A stretch of 64,000 nt of DNA from Anthostomella pinea. Its lineage: Eukaryota > Ascomycota > Sordariomycetes > Xylariales > Xylariaceae. Positions 45,300-58,300 of the stretch are shown one piece after another. Made by a program: the position numbers and the translations under genes. Under the pieces are notes generated by a model. It had not been told where the DNA came from. It searched no databases and saw only the letters and a program-made list of their open reading frames with translations. The stretch spans positions 2,418,001 to 2,482,000 of the forward strand of contig CAUWAG010000004.1 of NCBI GenBank assembly GCA_963556695.1. The letters are read 5' to 3'. Numbering within the stretch: position 1 is the stretch's first letter; each line of letters opens with the position of its first letter.

Positions 45300-47068
45300 T
45301 CACTGGTCCGCCTCATCGCTGCCAAACTCGTCCACGATCCACAGGCAGAAGCGCTCCCACTCGACCGCCCACTCCTTGATCCTCTGGGCCTTGACGCCAC
45401 CGCCGACGCTGGCCTCCTTGACGTCGCGGCTCCAGGCCTCGGCGGTCTGGTCCTCGAACGCGGCCCAGCGGACGCTGTCGTGGGCGAGGCTGCCCAGCCC
45501 GGCGAGCCCGAGGTTCTCCCAGCCCTGCAACGCCTGCCAGAAGTCGTGGGTGCTCCCGGCCGTGTCCTGGCCCAGCATGGCCGGGTCGTCGTTGCACAGC
45601 GAGCAGTGCACGCCGCGCGCGAGCAGCGCCGGCAGCGGGTGCGACATGACGGACCCGCACAGCCGCAGCACCTCGTTGGAGATGGGGCAGCTCTCGACCA
45701 GGATCTTCTTCTCCTTGACCAGGTCGATGAGCAGCGGGTGCTTGTACAGACTGAACCCGTGGCCGATCCGCCGTGTGCCCAGCAGGATCGCGTCGAAGAG
45801 GTTGTGGTCCGTCTCGCTGCCGGACCCCAGACACTCGCCCGCGTGGAAGAAGAAGGGGATGTCGACGCCCTCCTCGGCGCACTGCTTGCGGAACCAGAAG
45901 AGCTCGGGAAGCAGGGCACGCAGGGGTTTCCCGGCGTCTTCTTGGCCGACCAGGTCGTAGCCCGCGACAAGGTGGGGATGCGTGATCTTTGTCGTGATAC
46001 AGTAATCCATGTCCTGGATGATATCGCGGGTCGGGAAGAATCGCAGGGTAGCCCAGATGGTGCGCAGACCCCAGAACCCCTGCCCTTCCTCGGTGGCCTT
46101 GAACTTCGCAACCTCCTCGTCGATGACGTCCATCATGGCGCTGAAGTCCTGCTCGGGGGTCTCGCTGCCCTGCTTGTAGTAGTCTAATGCCCAAGAGAAT
46201 CGCAGCTCGGCCCAGTTGATGCCGTCGGCCTTCAACAGGTGCATCAGCCGCTGCAGGAAGGCGCGGTAGATGGGCTCGTAGTGGACAATGCTGTTGATTA
46301 CGCGGAAGCACATCAAGAACTTCCGCCAGATGTGGTCTACGCCGCGGTGCTGCTCTACGGCCTCGGTGCGTGAAATGGTGCTTCGCCCGTAGAGCCATTT
46401 CAGGAACCCTGCCTTGCCGCCGTCGGGGAAGGCGTCTGCCGCTTGCGTGAGTAGGATGGGGGTCATCTCCTTGTAGCCGTCGCTCCAGATATCGCCCTCG
46501 GTGCGCGCCTGCTTGAAGAAGCGGAACTGGAGACGAGCGTACTCGCGTGCTTTTGGTGTGGTCAGCGGCTCGTCCGCCAGGATGTGCATTCCAGGTGTAG
46601 CGAATAGGACTTCGAACAAGTAGTCGAAGTCAACCATTGCGTCCATGTGGGCGTGGAGCAGAGCGCCCTTGGGCATGCGCCGCACGATATTCCACAGCTT
46701 GGTCCCCTCCATACGGTCCTTGGACAGCGAAAACATCATGCCCGGGTGCACGGTGACGTTCTCTGTCTCCTTAGCCAGCGAGTCCTCGAGCTGCGGCGTC
46801 CAGACGGTGTTCTTCTCCTCATCGCGAATGCGGTCCACGATGGCGCAGGCGCGTGTGGCGATTGGAGAGAGACTATGTCTGAACGAGGCATCTGGAGACC
46901 ATCTTAGTAAGTGTAAAGTAGTTGTAGGGGTCGGTCCATACCGGTTCGTTGCTTATTCTCTTGCGAAATGAGTGCTTCACGACCCTCGATATATTTTTGC
47001 ATGAACGGATCGCTCTCCTTTGGCATGTCTCGGGATATTTCGTCCCATTCTTGATCCGTGAACGACAT
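45300..47068 (-). CDS. ADGF/CECR1-type adenosine deaminase-like protein
   Basis: Two exons, 47068-46942 and 46891-45300, give 572 aa; the 50-bp intron has an internal TTACTAAG. The deaminase TIM barrel shows HAHMDA (His122, His124 for zinc), FFFHAGE (catalytic Glu), IGHG, SCPISN and CNDDP. The length and the extra N-terminal helices match the adenosine-deaminase growth-factor/CECR1 branch rather than classical ADA. Unlike animal ADA2, no signal peptide is present (MSFTDQEWDEI), so it is probably intracellular. It would deaminate adenosine or related purines for salvage, but the exact substrate in fungi of this branch is not certain. Confidence 0.9.
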
Positions 47069-50000
47069 CTTGTCTCGGCCGGGTTGTGTCTACCTCAAGA
47101 TTCTGCAGCTCGTAGTATGACGAAAGATGAGAGTGTGGAGAGAAAGACAAATGAGCAGGACGATTGCGAGATGCAGCGCCAGTCTTATTATATCAGTACG
47201 AGTAGGGGAGAGCAAAGTACGGGAGCCGCCCTAGTAGTCACTCTTATTCCCTATTATATACCGTCTTGATGTTTGTGTATGAGGGCAGGGAGATGTGTCG
47301 AGGGAAGTCGTGCGCCGCCGGACACCGTTACAGATGACTGGATTCTCCCCGCGGCGACCCACTAAAATAAACCCCGCTGGCCGAGTCCTAATAGGGGGCG
47401 CTATGTCCCTGTGGTTCACTAACTTTATGGCCATTGTGTCAGGTCCTGGACTCGACCACCAACGTATTTCCATCTCGTCATCCATCAGGTGCTTTCACAG
47501 TCCTCTCCATCAACAGCGATCATGGAATAAATGCGCTCCACACAATCGCGGAGTCCTAATATCTCGTTTCACTGAACTCCCTGGGAGCACCCGGCAGCTC
47601 GAACGTCGGCCGCCGGAGATCGTCGGAGTCGCTTCGGCTGTTGGGAGGGCTCTTTGATGCCTTCCTTGGCCGAGTGACTCATTGCATTCCTAATCTTGAG
47701 GCAGCAATTTCAGAGATGAGATATTGAATCACTCAGTCATGGCATCGAAGAGCTACACAGGTCGCTCACAAGTGCTTCAGCCATCGTAACTCTGAGACTG
47801 ACATTGTAACCACTCAAGCAATGCAACAAGGCTTGTAAACGTTACCCACGGTGCATATAGAAGTATCGAGGTGGCGTCCGCACCATTATGAGAGCGTAGT
47901 TCTTATTTGAACTTGATATTATGCTTGAAGCAGTACTGAGGCATGATGGAGGACTGGACTTGTCCCCAAACCATGGAACAAGTGCTATCCGTCGGACCTA
48001 TCTTAACCCTAACCCTAACCCTCGACAAGACTTCAGCCTCGGAGAGAGGAGGGGAGAGGGAGATATGAGGAAAAAATGCCGCAAGCTCCCCAGCAAGTTG
48101 TTGCTCTACTGACAGGACATTCCATGCAGGCATCTAGCGGATCGGGGTCAGGTGATATCCCCCATCCTCCCTCGGTCCTTGACAACGGCTTCTCTCAGAA
48201 TCCAGACACACCGAGCCAGCTTCGCCGCCTCCTCACTTAACAGACCCAAAGTCACCGAGATGTCACTCGAGGCGATCAAGGACATGTTCTCACACTGTAC
48301 GCTCGATCAAAAGCACTGCGTTTCTGCCCTGGAGCTGAACGAGGCCGGTCTACACCGGTGAAGTCCAGGTACTTCGACTTCAACCTCGCATGGCGTTGTC
48401 TGTTATTCAGCCTCATCTCCGCAGGCGATACATGGTTCTTCTGGGGAGTATCAGGTAAATATCCCTTTCCGTCAGCTCGAGACGGTGGTCTGCACGCCGT
48501 CGAGCTGGGGATGGAACGAACCGGATTCGAAGTCCAAATCTGGCAGGCCCACGGGCCGCATCGAGGGTCCAGGACCCACTGTGAGCGCGAGAGTGAGTGC
48601 GAGGGTGAATATCAGGGAAGCGAACGAAACGTTTCATTCCCGAGAGCCATATTGGGTACACCGAGCTGAACAAAGCAGAAGCAGGCTCTTGCACAGGGTA
48701 GTAGCAGCATACTGGGGAAGCCATCGCTACAACCCCAGGCTTGCTACGCAGACGTGCACGACGTGGTACAGATGGACGCCGGTCAATATAAAGTTCGGCG
48801 TCGAATCTCCTCGTCCCTGCAGGCGCCGGGGGTGATGGTAAAGGTACCGACGGGTTGGACCCAATGGCATGCCAGCGTCGCCCCTGTATTCGGTGCGGCA
48901 GGAGAATGCGTGCCCATTCTAGCCCCCAAACCCGTCTTCCCCTTCCCTTCCACATCCCCAGCACCGCAGCTCCAGGGGTTTGCCGCCATCATCAAGACAA
49001 CCATCACCATCACCACCACTTGCAACCGACACAAACCATATGTCTCAGTCAGCTCAACCGACATCAGCGTATCCCAGGCCGTCGGGCTGGGTCGTCGCCA
49101 TTGCTTGCCCAGGATTCTGGAAACGCGGCAGACGGCGCCCTGATAGGCGGGCGACCGCTGCTAACAACTAAGTGCCATGCCGCGCAGAAAACAACCTGCC
49201 TATTCCGCGTGTCTCGCCCGGAATGGGATGAGCGGTGTCTCAGACGAGGGCTACATACAGGCAAGCATGAATAGGTACATATGTAGGTACGCTGAGTGAC
49301 TGCACGCGAACCCAGAAACGTGCCCTTGTTTACCGTCACGTTCGGGGATTGTGCATATTGTAAAAGACTGTAGCATCGGACCACTTCGACATTGCAAGAA
49401 GGATAGGGATGCATGGGTCGAGGTCGGCCTGACCGACGATGTCGATCTCTTGAGCTTCTGCGCGTTACTGGTGAGTATACGACGTGTCCACGAACAGGGG
49501 CCTTGGAACCACAGGGAACACCAGTGGACTACGGGTGATACCGCTGGCGATCGCGAGAAAACCAGGTAGCAGAAGCGGGAGCGATATAGAGGACAGCTGA
49601 TGGGCTATGCCTGCCGCCACCAACATCGCTTAGCACGGGGACAGGAGCATGAAGGAGAGTTCAACGAAGCGCCGTGCAGAACTGTAGAAGTCATCAAGGG
49701 GGACCAGACGAAGCACCGGACGGAAGGATCAAACCAATGCATGCTCGTCAACTCCGTTTGCGTGGTCCGTGGGACGTATATACCTGGAATAAAACAAGGT
49801 TATTACATACGACCATAGGATCAGGAGAACTTGGCATCCCGTCCGCTCTGCCTTAAATAAGCCTGATACCGCCGGATTAGTAGTTGGGTCGGTGACGACC
49901 AGCGAATTCCCGGTGTTGTATGTATCAATTTTTGTACTTGGAAATACCACATATTGGTATTCTTATTTTGATGGTTGACAGATTCAGTATTCATACTGAT

Positions 50001-50272
50001 CGTCAAGTCCCGGTACAGCATGAGTCTCTGCAGTGTCGAAGCCACTAACATCGCTCATTGCTCACGGGCATGACACTTCAGGAGCAGATATGAGATAGCC
50101 AGAGCTTCCACGGTATGCCATTGCACGCAGGCACCTCCGAGGAAGAAAACCAATGACGGAACACACAGTAATCATAGATAGATACACACACCAAGCAGCC
50201 TAAGGTTAGAGTTCTCGAAACACAGCTCTTTTCCCAACATCTGACCTTGCTCCTCGATCAAACCATCCCCAT
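47069..50272. other. 3.2-kb intergenic region
   Basis: The promoter of the adenosine deaminase should lie at the left. A three-unit telomere-like tract is at 48004-48022. A His-codon-rich stretch near 48985-49020 (CATCACCATCACC) belongs to no convincing gene. The 183-codon minus-strand and 129-codon plus-strand frames overlap each other and have no domain. I find no supported gene. Confidence 0.5.
48004..48022. repeat. interstitial telomere-like tract (CCCTAA)3
   Basis: TAACCCTAACCCTAACCCT is three perfect units of the TTAGGG-type telomere repeat, read on the complementary strand. It is in the middle of the window with housekeeping genes on both sides, so this is not a chromosome end. Confidence 0.85.
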
Positions 50273-53200
50273 CTAAGCCTGCAACGCCATCTCCTCCCTC
50301 GCAGCATGACTCCCCTTCCGCCACGCCTCCGTATGATCCCTCCCATTCCCCCTCTCATCCCCGAGGCTCTTCTGCCCGCCCACCTTGCCCCAGCCGCCGC
50401 CTCCGGGCGTGTTCACAATGACGCGATCGCCCGGCTTCATGGCCGCGCTGTTCTTGGCGCCCATGTTGATGTGCCTCTCCTCGTACTCGACCTCCTTTCC
50501 CTCACCCTTATTCCCACCATTACTCCCGCCCTCCACCTCCACATGCGCCCCCGCCACCGCAAGGTCCCTCTCCGGATCCGCCCTCGCCACGCGGCGGACC
50601 CAGATATTAAGCCCGCACTCTGCGTCCTCGCCGCCCGCAAGGCCGTACGGCCGGTAGACGCGCCGCTCGCTAAGAATGGAGACCTGGACGGGGATGCGGA
50701 ACTCGATATCGCGGACGACACCATCACCACCGCGGTGTTGCCCCCCACCGCCCGAGCCGCGGCGGATCGAGAACTCGCGCAGCACCACCGGGTAGCGCCG
50801 CTCGAAGACCTCCGAGTCGGTGATGCGCGTGTTAGTCATGTGCGTGTGCACGCCGCTAGTGCCCTCCCACGTGGGTCCCGCGCCGCTGCCGCCCGCGATG
50901 GTCTCGTAATACCCAAACCCTTTTACCTCCTTCTCGCCCGACACGTTCCCCCCAAAGCCGAACGTCAGGTTGTTGCAGTCGCCCTGGGACGCGGCGCAGG
51001 CCTGGAACGCGCGGAAGATGACGTCGGTCACGCGCTGGCTGGTCAGCACGTTGCCGCCGACCACGGCGGCGCCCGTCGACGGCGACAGCAGCGACCGCGG
51101 CGGGATCCGCACATCGATCGGCTTGAGGCAGCCCTGGTTCAGCGGGATGTCCTCCGAGATCAGGCACCGCAGGCAGTAGATGACGGCGCTGTAGGTGATG
51201 GCCTCGGGCGCGTTGACGTTGCCGTAGACCTCGGGCCCCGTGCCCGCGAAGTCGAAGATCGCCTCGCCCTTGTCCGGATCGATGGTCACGCGCAGCCGGA
51301 TGGGCGTTCCATCGTCCATATAGTCCGTCGCCGACAGGTCGCGGCCCTCGAAGCGCTTGTGCACCTGCTTTAGCAGATTGCGCACGCACAGCTCCGCGTT
51401 GTGCTGGATGTGCTCCATGTAGAACTGCACCGTCTCTTCGCCGTATTCCTGGATCAGGCCCTCAATCAGCGAGATGCCCTTCTGGTTCGCCGAGACCTGG
51501 GCGCGGAGGTCATTGATATTGTCGGCTAGACAGCGCGTGCCACTGCAGCCGGGATACTGCGCCGGTTCCTTGTAGAGCAGCTCTGTGATCCGCTCCTCGT
51601 TGAACCTGCCCTCGCTGACGATCTTCTCGCTCTTGATCGCCGCACCTTCCTGGAACAGCTCTCGCGAGTGCGGCGGCATACTACCAGCCGTGATACCGCC
51701 AATATCAGCGTGATGCGCACGAGACGCAGCATAAAACAGGATCTTGTCCTCCTTATCGTCGAAAGCAGGCATGAGTAGAGTAATATCCGGTAAATGCGTG
51801 CCACCATATGAAGGATGATTCGAGATGATCACATCCCCTTTCTTCAGTTTGCCCTCCCAGATCTTGGCTTGTGTCTTGACACACGTCGACATAGACCCAA
51901 GATGGACAGGAAGATGCGGCGCATTCGCCACCAGACCACCAGTAGCATCGAAAATGGCACATGAGAAGTCGAGACGTTCCTTGACGTTGGTGCTGACACT
52001 GGTCTTCTGGAGTGCCCTGCCCATCTGCTCCGCAATGGCCATGAAGCGATGACCGAAGATGCTGAGCATGATGGGGTCGACTTCTCGTTCCACTGACTCC
52101 TTCTTTTGTGACCTGTTCATATGTTAGCGCGGTCCCATGACTCCCTAACAGTGCGGCACTGCACTCACTCTTCCTTGCCCTCCTTTTCAAGGTCAATGAC
52201 AACATGCGTCTGCAAAATCAGCGCCTTCGCCTTCGGAGTAACGACAATAGTCTGGGTCCCGTCAGCCAGCATCGCCGGTCCGCTGATCTCGTCACCAATC
52301 GCGAGGTCCACCAGCTTGTAAATAGGCGTCTCTAGCCGGCCACCTTCGAAGTAAACCTGCGACTTGCCATGTGCTTTCTTGTCTCCTACTGACTGGCGCT
52401 TCACCTCCTTCAGTTGCTGATCGACCGTCTTATCCTGGTAGCGGAAGCTCTTGCCGATGCCCCGGATGCGTACATCGTCGACGATGATATCCCGGTCGTC
52501 GAGTGTAAATCCGAACTCGTAGCGGTGATGTCTGACAAATGCCTTGCCGAATGCCCAATCCTGGCCGTCGAATGAAGTCGTCGCATCCTCTTCGCTGGGC
52601 TTGACGATCATGAGCGCGGATTCCGTGCCGCGATACCTCATGTTGAGATACTCCTCGAAGACGATCTCACTGTCCTCGAAACCCTGGTCCTGCAGCGCCT
52701 TGCGGGATTTGCTCTTGAGCTTATCCATCTTGCTTTTCAGTTCTTCGACAACTTCTCCCTTATCTTGCCAGACCTTGGAGTCGGGCTCTTGTCTCTCATC
52801 TACCACGTCTGCCAATGCCATGCCGTACGCCGATAATACAGACGAGTAACGGTGTACCAGAATCTGCTTCATACCCAAAGCCTCTGCGATAGCTACAGCG
52901 TGCTGACCACCAGCTCCGCCAAATGTAGCTAACCTGTGTTTTGAGGAATCGTGGCCTTTGGCTTCGGTTATAGACCGGATTGGTCTCGTCATAGCCTCGT
53001 TCGCTATCGTCAGAAACCCATAGGCTACCTCATCCAAGCTCATGTTCTTGCCGGTCTCCTTGTTGACCTGATTAGTGAGCTCCTGGATTACCTTCTTGCT
53101 CGCTTCGTAATCCAACCCCTCGTCCTCATTCTTGCCGAAGATCTTAGGAAAGAATTCAGGCAAGAGACGCCCTAGGAACAGGTTCGCATCCGTCACCGCA

Positions 53201-54462
53201 GCAGGTCCGCCTTTCCGGTAGCAGGCAGGTCCAGGATGTGCACCCACTGATTCAGGCCCGACAACAAAGAGCCCATTCTTGAAGAACAGCCTGCTGCCAC
53301 CCCCAGCAGCAACCGTATTTATGTCGAGCTGCGGTGACTGTATCGTCACACCCGCCGTTGTGGTCTCGAAGACGTGTTCGTACCGCCCCTCTCCGTACCG
53401 TGAGACGTCGGTACTCGTGCCACCCATATCGAAGCCAATAACCGGGATCTTAGTCTCGTCGTCATAGCTCGTGATGGCATAACCCACCACGCCGCCAGCC
53501 GGGCCCGACAGGATTGCTTTGAGCCCCGTGAACTTCTCCACGTCGACGAGGCCGCCGTCGCTCTGCATGAACTCGCAGCGGGCGCCTCTGCTGCCCTCCT
53601 CCTGCAGGACGCTGCGCGTGCCCAGGCCGCCCGCGAACCCCCTCTGGAAGCCGGCGATGTACTTCTTGATGGCGGGCGTCAGGTATGCGTCGGCACAGAC
53701 GCTGGTCGCGCGCGAAACAAGTTTGATCATGGGCATGAGCTCGTGGCTGAGAGAGATGTGTTGGAAGCCGACGTCACGGGCGATCCGGCCGACCATGGCC
53801 TCGTGGTCCGGGAACGTGTAGCCGTGCATCAGACACACGGCGATGCTGCGGATACCCCTATCGTAGATACCCTGCAGCTGCTCCCTGATACCGTCCTCGG
53901 CCGGCCGGTGCAGCACGCGCACGGCCTCGCCCGAGAGGCCCATGACGAGGTCGGCGTCGGCGGCCTCGGGGGTCCCGGCCTTCGCATGCGTCTTGCTGAG
54001 GGCGCGCTCGGGGTCCTCGGCGTAGTCCTCGAGGGTGACGCGCTCGTCGACCTCGACGACCTCCTCGTACAGGACGTCGGGCTTGCGGATAGCGAGGTCG
54101 AAGATCTTGGGCCGGCTCTGATTACCGATGGTGAGGCAGTCGCGGAAGCCGCGCGTGACGACGAGGGCGATCTTCTCGCCCTTGCGCTCGAGCAGCGCGT
54201 TCGTCGCCACTGTCGTGCCCATGCGGATGCTGTCGATGTTCGACGTCTCCAGCGCCTCGCCGCGCGGGATGTCGCGACCCTGGAAGTGGCCCATGATGCG
54301 CCGGATACCCTCCAGGGGCGCATCGTCGTAGTTCGCTGGGTCTTCAGAGAGCAACTTGATCACCACATCCTCCCCGTTGAGTGTGCCGACGCAGTCGGTG
54401 AAAGTGCCGCCCCGGTCGATCGCGATGCGGACCGCGCGACCCTGCTGGTCCGTAGAGCCCAT
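50273..54462 (-). CDS. oxp1: 5-oxoprolinase (ATP-hydrolysing)
   Basis: Two exons, 54462-52169 and 52112-50273, give 1377 aa, the usual size of the eukaryotic enzyme. The N-terminal half is hydantoinase A/oxoprolinase-like. It has the DRGGTFTD phosphate loop (16-23), [27 protein letters not shown] and GGAGGQHA. The C-terminal half is hydantoinase B-like, with [37 protein letters not shown] and NTPGGGGWG. It opens 5-oxo-L-proline to glutamate with ATP in the gamma-glutamyl (glutathione) cycle, in the cytosol. The only intron (56 bp) falls at the linker between the halves. Its donor GTGAGT brings an in-frame TGA at once, and an in-frame ATG lies at its 3' end, so an unspliced message would code two separate halves. 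Confidence 0.96.
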
Positions 54463-55309
54463 TGTGACTGCTGAGATGGGAGGTAGGGTGGAAGACTCGG
54501 AAGAGGGGGTGGATATATAGGGGATAGAGACAAGGTTCTACCAGGAGCTCGATCAAGTCAATAAGCCGTATGTTGCTTCTCAAGTCCAAGGTAGTATAGA
54601 CTGGGCGCAAGAGTAGATCGAGGTTCTGCAGCGCCTTTGGTCAGTCACATTCACATTCAAACTGGGAAGGCACACGGAAGCATGACGAGTATTTGTAGAC
54701 CACGCAATATGTCGACTGCAAGAATGTGCAAGGTACGGCGTTCCCAAGCCGATCAATGGCAGCAGCCGATCAAGCCGTGATGCTTGGTTGGAGCTGGAGC
54801 TATTCACAGATGCCGTCATGAGAATAATAGGTATATGTAATCACCCCACCAATCTCCAACAACCCCGCAAAGTGGGTACATCGTGGCCGACGATAGGGAC
54901 AGAGCGAAAGCCGTGTTCTGCTCGATACAACTTGTAAGCTTTATGAGTTAGGTAATGCACCAGGTTCTCGGAGACGGAAGTCCGCTGCCTGAGAGTGGAT
55001 CGTGTATCTCCTGATTCATAAGCGGTTCTGACTGGACGTGTTGCTTGATGAATTATTAATGCGCCGTTCAGTGAGACGGCGTTGGCTAATAAGTGGTCTA
55101 CAAATCGTGAGCCTCACATGCCTTGCCCTCGGCCCCTGCTGTTGCTCGTAGTCGTACCAGGTCGTACATGGGCCTCAAGCGCAAAGCATCTCTCCTGCAT
55201 ACCGCGCCTGTTGCCGCTGCGGAAGAAATAAACCTATACGTTGTCATCCCACTCCGCGTTTGCGCCAACTCCCTTCATTGAATCATGCTTCTTCTCTCAT
55301 TGAGTCGTC
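54463..55309. other. intergenic region upstream of 5-oxoprolinase
   Basis: About 850 bp containing the oxoprolinase promoter side and the 3' flank of the PXA-PX gene. I see no gene, repeat array or strong motif. Confidence 0.5.
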
Positions 55310-58300
55310 TCAGTGCGTAATCACGCGTACCGCCTGTAGTATGATCCCAAAGAAGAGCCCTCTCGCAACCTCTTCGATCTGTAGGCAATCAAACACTCGG
55401 CCCAGTGCCTCGCTAGTGGCCGACTGGCCCATGATTCCCATCAGCGCCGCCGGGACGCTACTCTGTATGAACAGCTTCCTCGCTTTCACGCGCAGTTCTT
55501 CCTTCTCTTCAACCGTCAGCTCTGCCGGCCAAGCCTTTCGTTCTTCTTCGGTAGGAAGCGAGTTCTCCCGAAGCTTCCGTAGATGCGCCGCGATTCCCTC
55601 GTCCGAAGTGTTTGTCTCGAGGACTGACTCTTGAATAAGTGACTTGATGGATACGAGTGAAGGGTTTCCAGGCCGGAGCAAGAACGTTTTCGCTGCCGTC
55701 AGGAGAGTCCTTCGAATATTCCACGCCGAGGAGAGCGTGTAAAGTTCATTAATGACAGCGAACATGAGCTCAACTGCCACTCGAGTCTCCTGTTCCGACA
55801 GAGGGGCGTGCTGCTTGGCTGGTCGCTTGACAGTCCCATTCACCTGTGACAATTTCTCGTGCTGAGTTGAAGCTAATGAACGAGTCGGTGAAGTAAGTGA
55901 AGTGCTGAGCCTTGAAAATCCGTCCGTGCTAAGTCGAGTGCTCGTTGGAGAATCGTAGTCATCTGCAATCTCGGTCGGTGGTGGTGGTAGCTTCATATTG
56001 CTCAGGCTCACTTCCGATGGTGAGCGCAAGGCAGCCAAGCTCGAAGTTCGGCTGTGCACTCTACTACTTGCTCCGCTCGTTGACTTTCGTTCCCATCGAT
56101 CGGCCCTTGCTGGGTGCAAACACTCTTGAGATTCCATGTCGGCTTGATAACTTGGTCGTCTGTCCATGAGGGGCAATTTGCCCGGTTGCACAGAGACAAT
56201 GGACGATCTCTGGCTATCGAGACTGTCTCTGGACATTCTTGATGCATTCACCGAAGAGGCACTGTCCATTCTCGGAAGAGCAGGCAAAGAGACGGGCCGA
56301 CTACTTGCAGGGCTGAGTGATCCGCTCCCCTGGGTTGTTTGGATCTCCTGTAATGATGAGTTCGTTGATCTCTTTGGACCCAGTCCGATGTTGCCAAAAA
56401 CGCCAGTCACTCCGCCGACAAGACCTTTGCCGCCATCCAATGCTCCCTTCGGTGCGTTCTGGATCACATCGAGCATCCCCTTGCCCATGGACTCGAAAGA
56501 AAATCCTCTGTTAACACCCATTTTGGTCTCCTGGCTTTTGTCAAGGAAGCGCTTCATGGCCTCTGATTCTGCCAGCGTTTTCTCTACACAAGCTGTTCGC
56601 ATGTATCTCTCGATCTCACCGCGCAGCGATGATCTCGTATGCAGTTTCCAGCTCGGGAATGCCGAGTGCGCCTCCAAGAAGGCCGTAGCGCCTGAAATTG
56701 CTGCAATCCGCCGGATGCTCTCATGAAGGCCCTCAAATTGCGTGTACGTCTTCATAATCATCCAGCCGGGCTGCTGCGACGACGAAGGCTCCACTTGGAT
56801 AAGGTATTCCCAGGTTGGCTTGCTGCGTAATCGGCCTTTGTCATTACCAACATCGTCGTGAATGGTGATGGCAGCGTTGTGTAATGTTAGCGCTTGTGGT
56901 CTGTGAGACTCGGCGTCCTCGGGGTCGTCCCTTGCTGGAGGCACGAACTGATCGAAGCTCGTAAACCGATTAGTCGCAACCGGTTCTTCTTTGTTCGACG
57001 GTGACGAGTTATGACTTGGGCTATCGGCCGAAGATCTAGAGGTTGTGGGAGAGGTGAGCGAATTCTGCCTTGCTTCGGCCTTGTCCAAGTGCGCTTCTTT
57101 CGGCGCAACCTTGGGGCCATTGACTTTCGTCGACTCGGGGGTAGAACGGGTCGCCTTCTCTTGTATGTTCAGTAGAAGCTCTCTCGCGTTCTTCTCCACG
57201 GCTTTGTCAAGCAGACTGGGAGCTTCTGTGGTGTTCTCCTTCGAAACCCCTTTCGTCTGGTCTGCTTCTGCAATCATTGCATTCAGTCTCTTCATCTCCT
57301 CCATGGCCCTTTCCATTTCCTCGTCAGCTTTCGATAGCTTCTTCTTGTGGGTCAGTTCCTTTCGACGTTGTCGATCCATATCGTAGGAGTTGCGGTTGCC
57401 TTTGGAAAGTCCAATGTTTCCAACGTTACCGTCCACATCACTATAAGCCTTTTGATCTTGAATAGCGTCATCAATTGCTTGAGACAGGTCCGTCTCTCCG
57501 GATTCCAAGAGGTACACGATCCAAGTGTTGATCCACTCGGGTTTGGAGCATGTCTGCAAAGTGCCCTCGAGGACAATGGTTGAGAGGATCTCCCGCAGGA
57601 AGATTCTAGCCGGCTCGAAATCACGCGCTGGTTTCTCCAGAAAACCAAGTAGGTCCTCGGCCACCGTCTTGAACTTCCCTGCTTGTTGCCTCTGGTTGAG
57701 CAGGTTGGATAAAGGAGCATCTCTATTGGTGGCCAGATAGTTGTAAATGGCATCGGCAGCAGTCATGTTTGTGTCTGTAGGAAGCTCGGAATACGCGGAC
57801 GCCATCTCGGAAAAGAAGACTATTATGATGGAGCACGTGTGTGTAACGAAGTCGACAAAGGCATCGGCGGGGCGCTTGCGGCTCAATCGGTTCGACAGGT
57901 TCAGGAGGAACTTGATCAGGACCTTGCGAGAGGATAGAGAGAACGACTGGTCGGATGGCACGATAGGTCCATACCACCATTCGACATAATCGCGGATGGT
58001 CGCATCAACGAATTCGTTCAGGGCGGCTCGTGTCTCTGGCCGGAAGTCGTCGAAACTTCGAGCCAGCGTCTGAGCATCAACCAGTTCATCTTGTTCGGCG
58101 TTCGTGGACGAGTCTCTAGGTCTCGTTTCGAAGAGGCGATCAAGAAAGTCGTAACCCTTTTCACCCCGGACGGCACGCGATACCTCTGGGTGACGAGATT
58201 CCCAGGCTGCGAACAACGTGATCCCCCCAAAGGCGCCTATGAGCACCAGCCCGACCTTTCCCAGTATAAAGTAGGTGGTTGCCGCAAGCCCGGCACCAAT

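Noticed and set aside
45138..46187. 349-codon plus-strand open frame
   Set aside because: It lies antisense to the adenosine deaminase gene. Its Leu/Val/Arg/Ala-rich composition is the mirror of that GC-rich coding strand, with no domain of its own.
48413..48964. 183-codon minus-strand frame
   Set aside because: Overlaps other frames of similar size on both strands. Its Arg/Pro-rich composition and lack of a domain suggest chance.
50306..51373. 355-codon plus-strand open frame
   Set aside because: Antisense to the HyuB half of 5-oxoprolinase; low-complexity Arg/Ala/Pro composition and no domain.
53743..54474. 243-codon plus-strand open frame
   Set aside because: Antisense to the HyuA half of 5-oxoprolinase, with the composition expected of a shadow frame.
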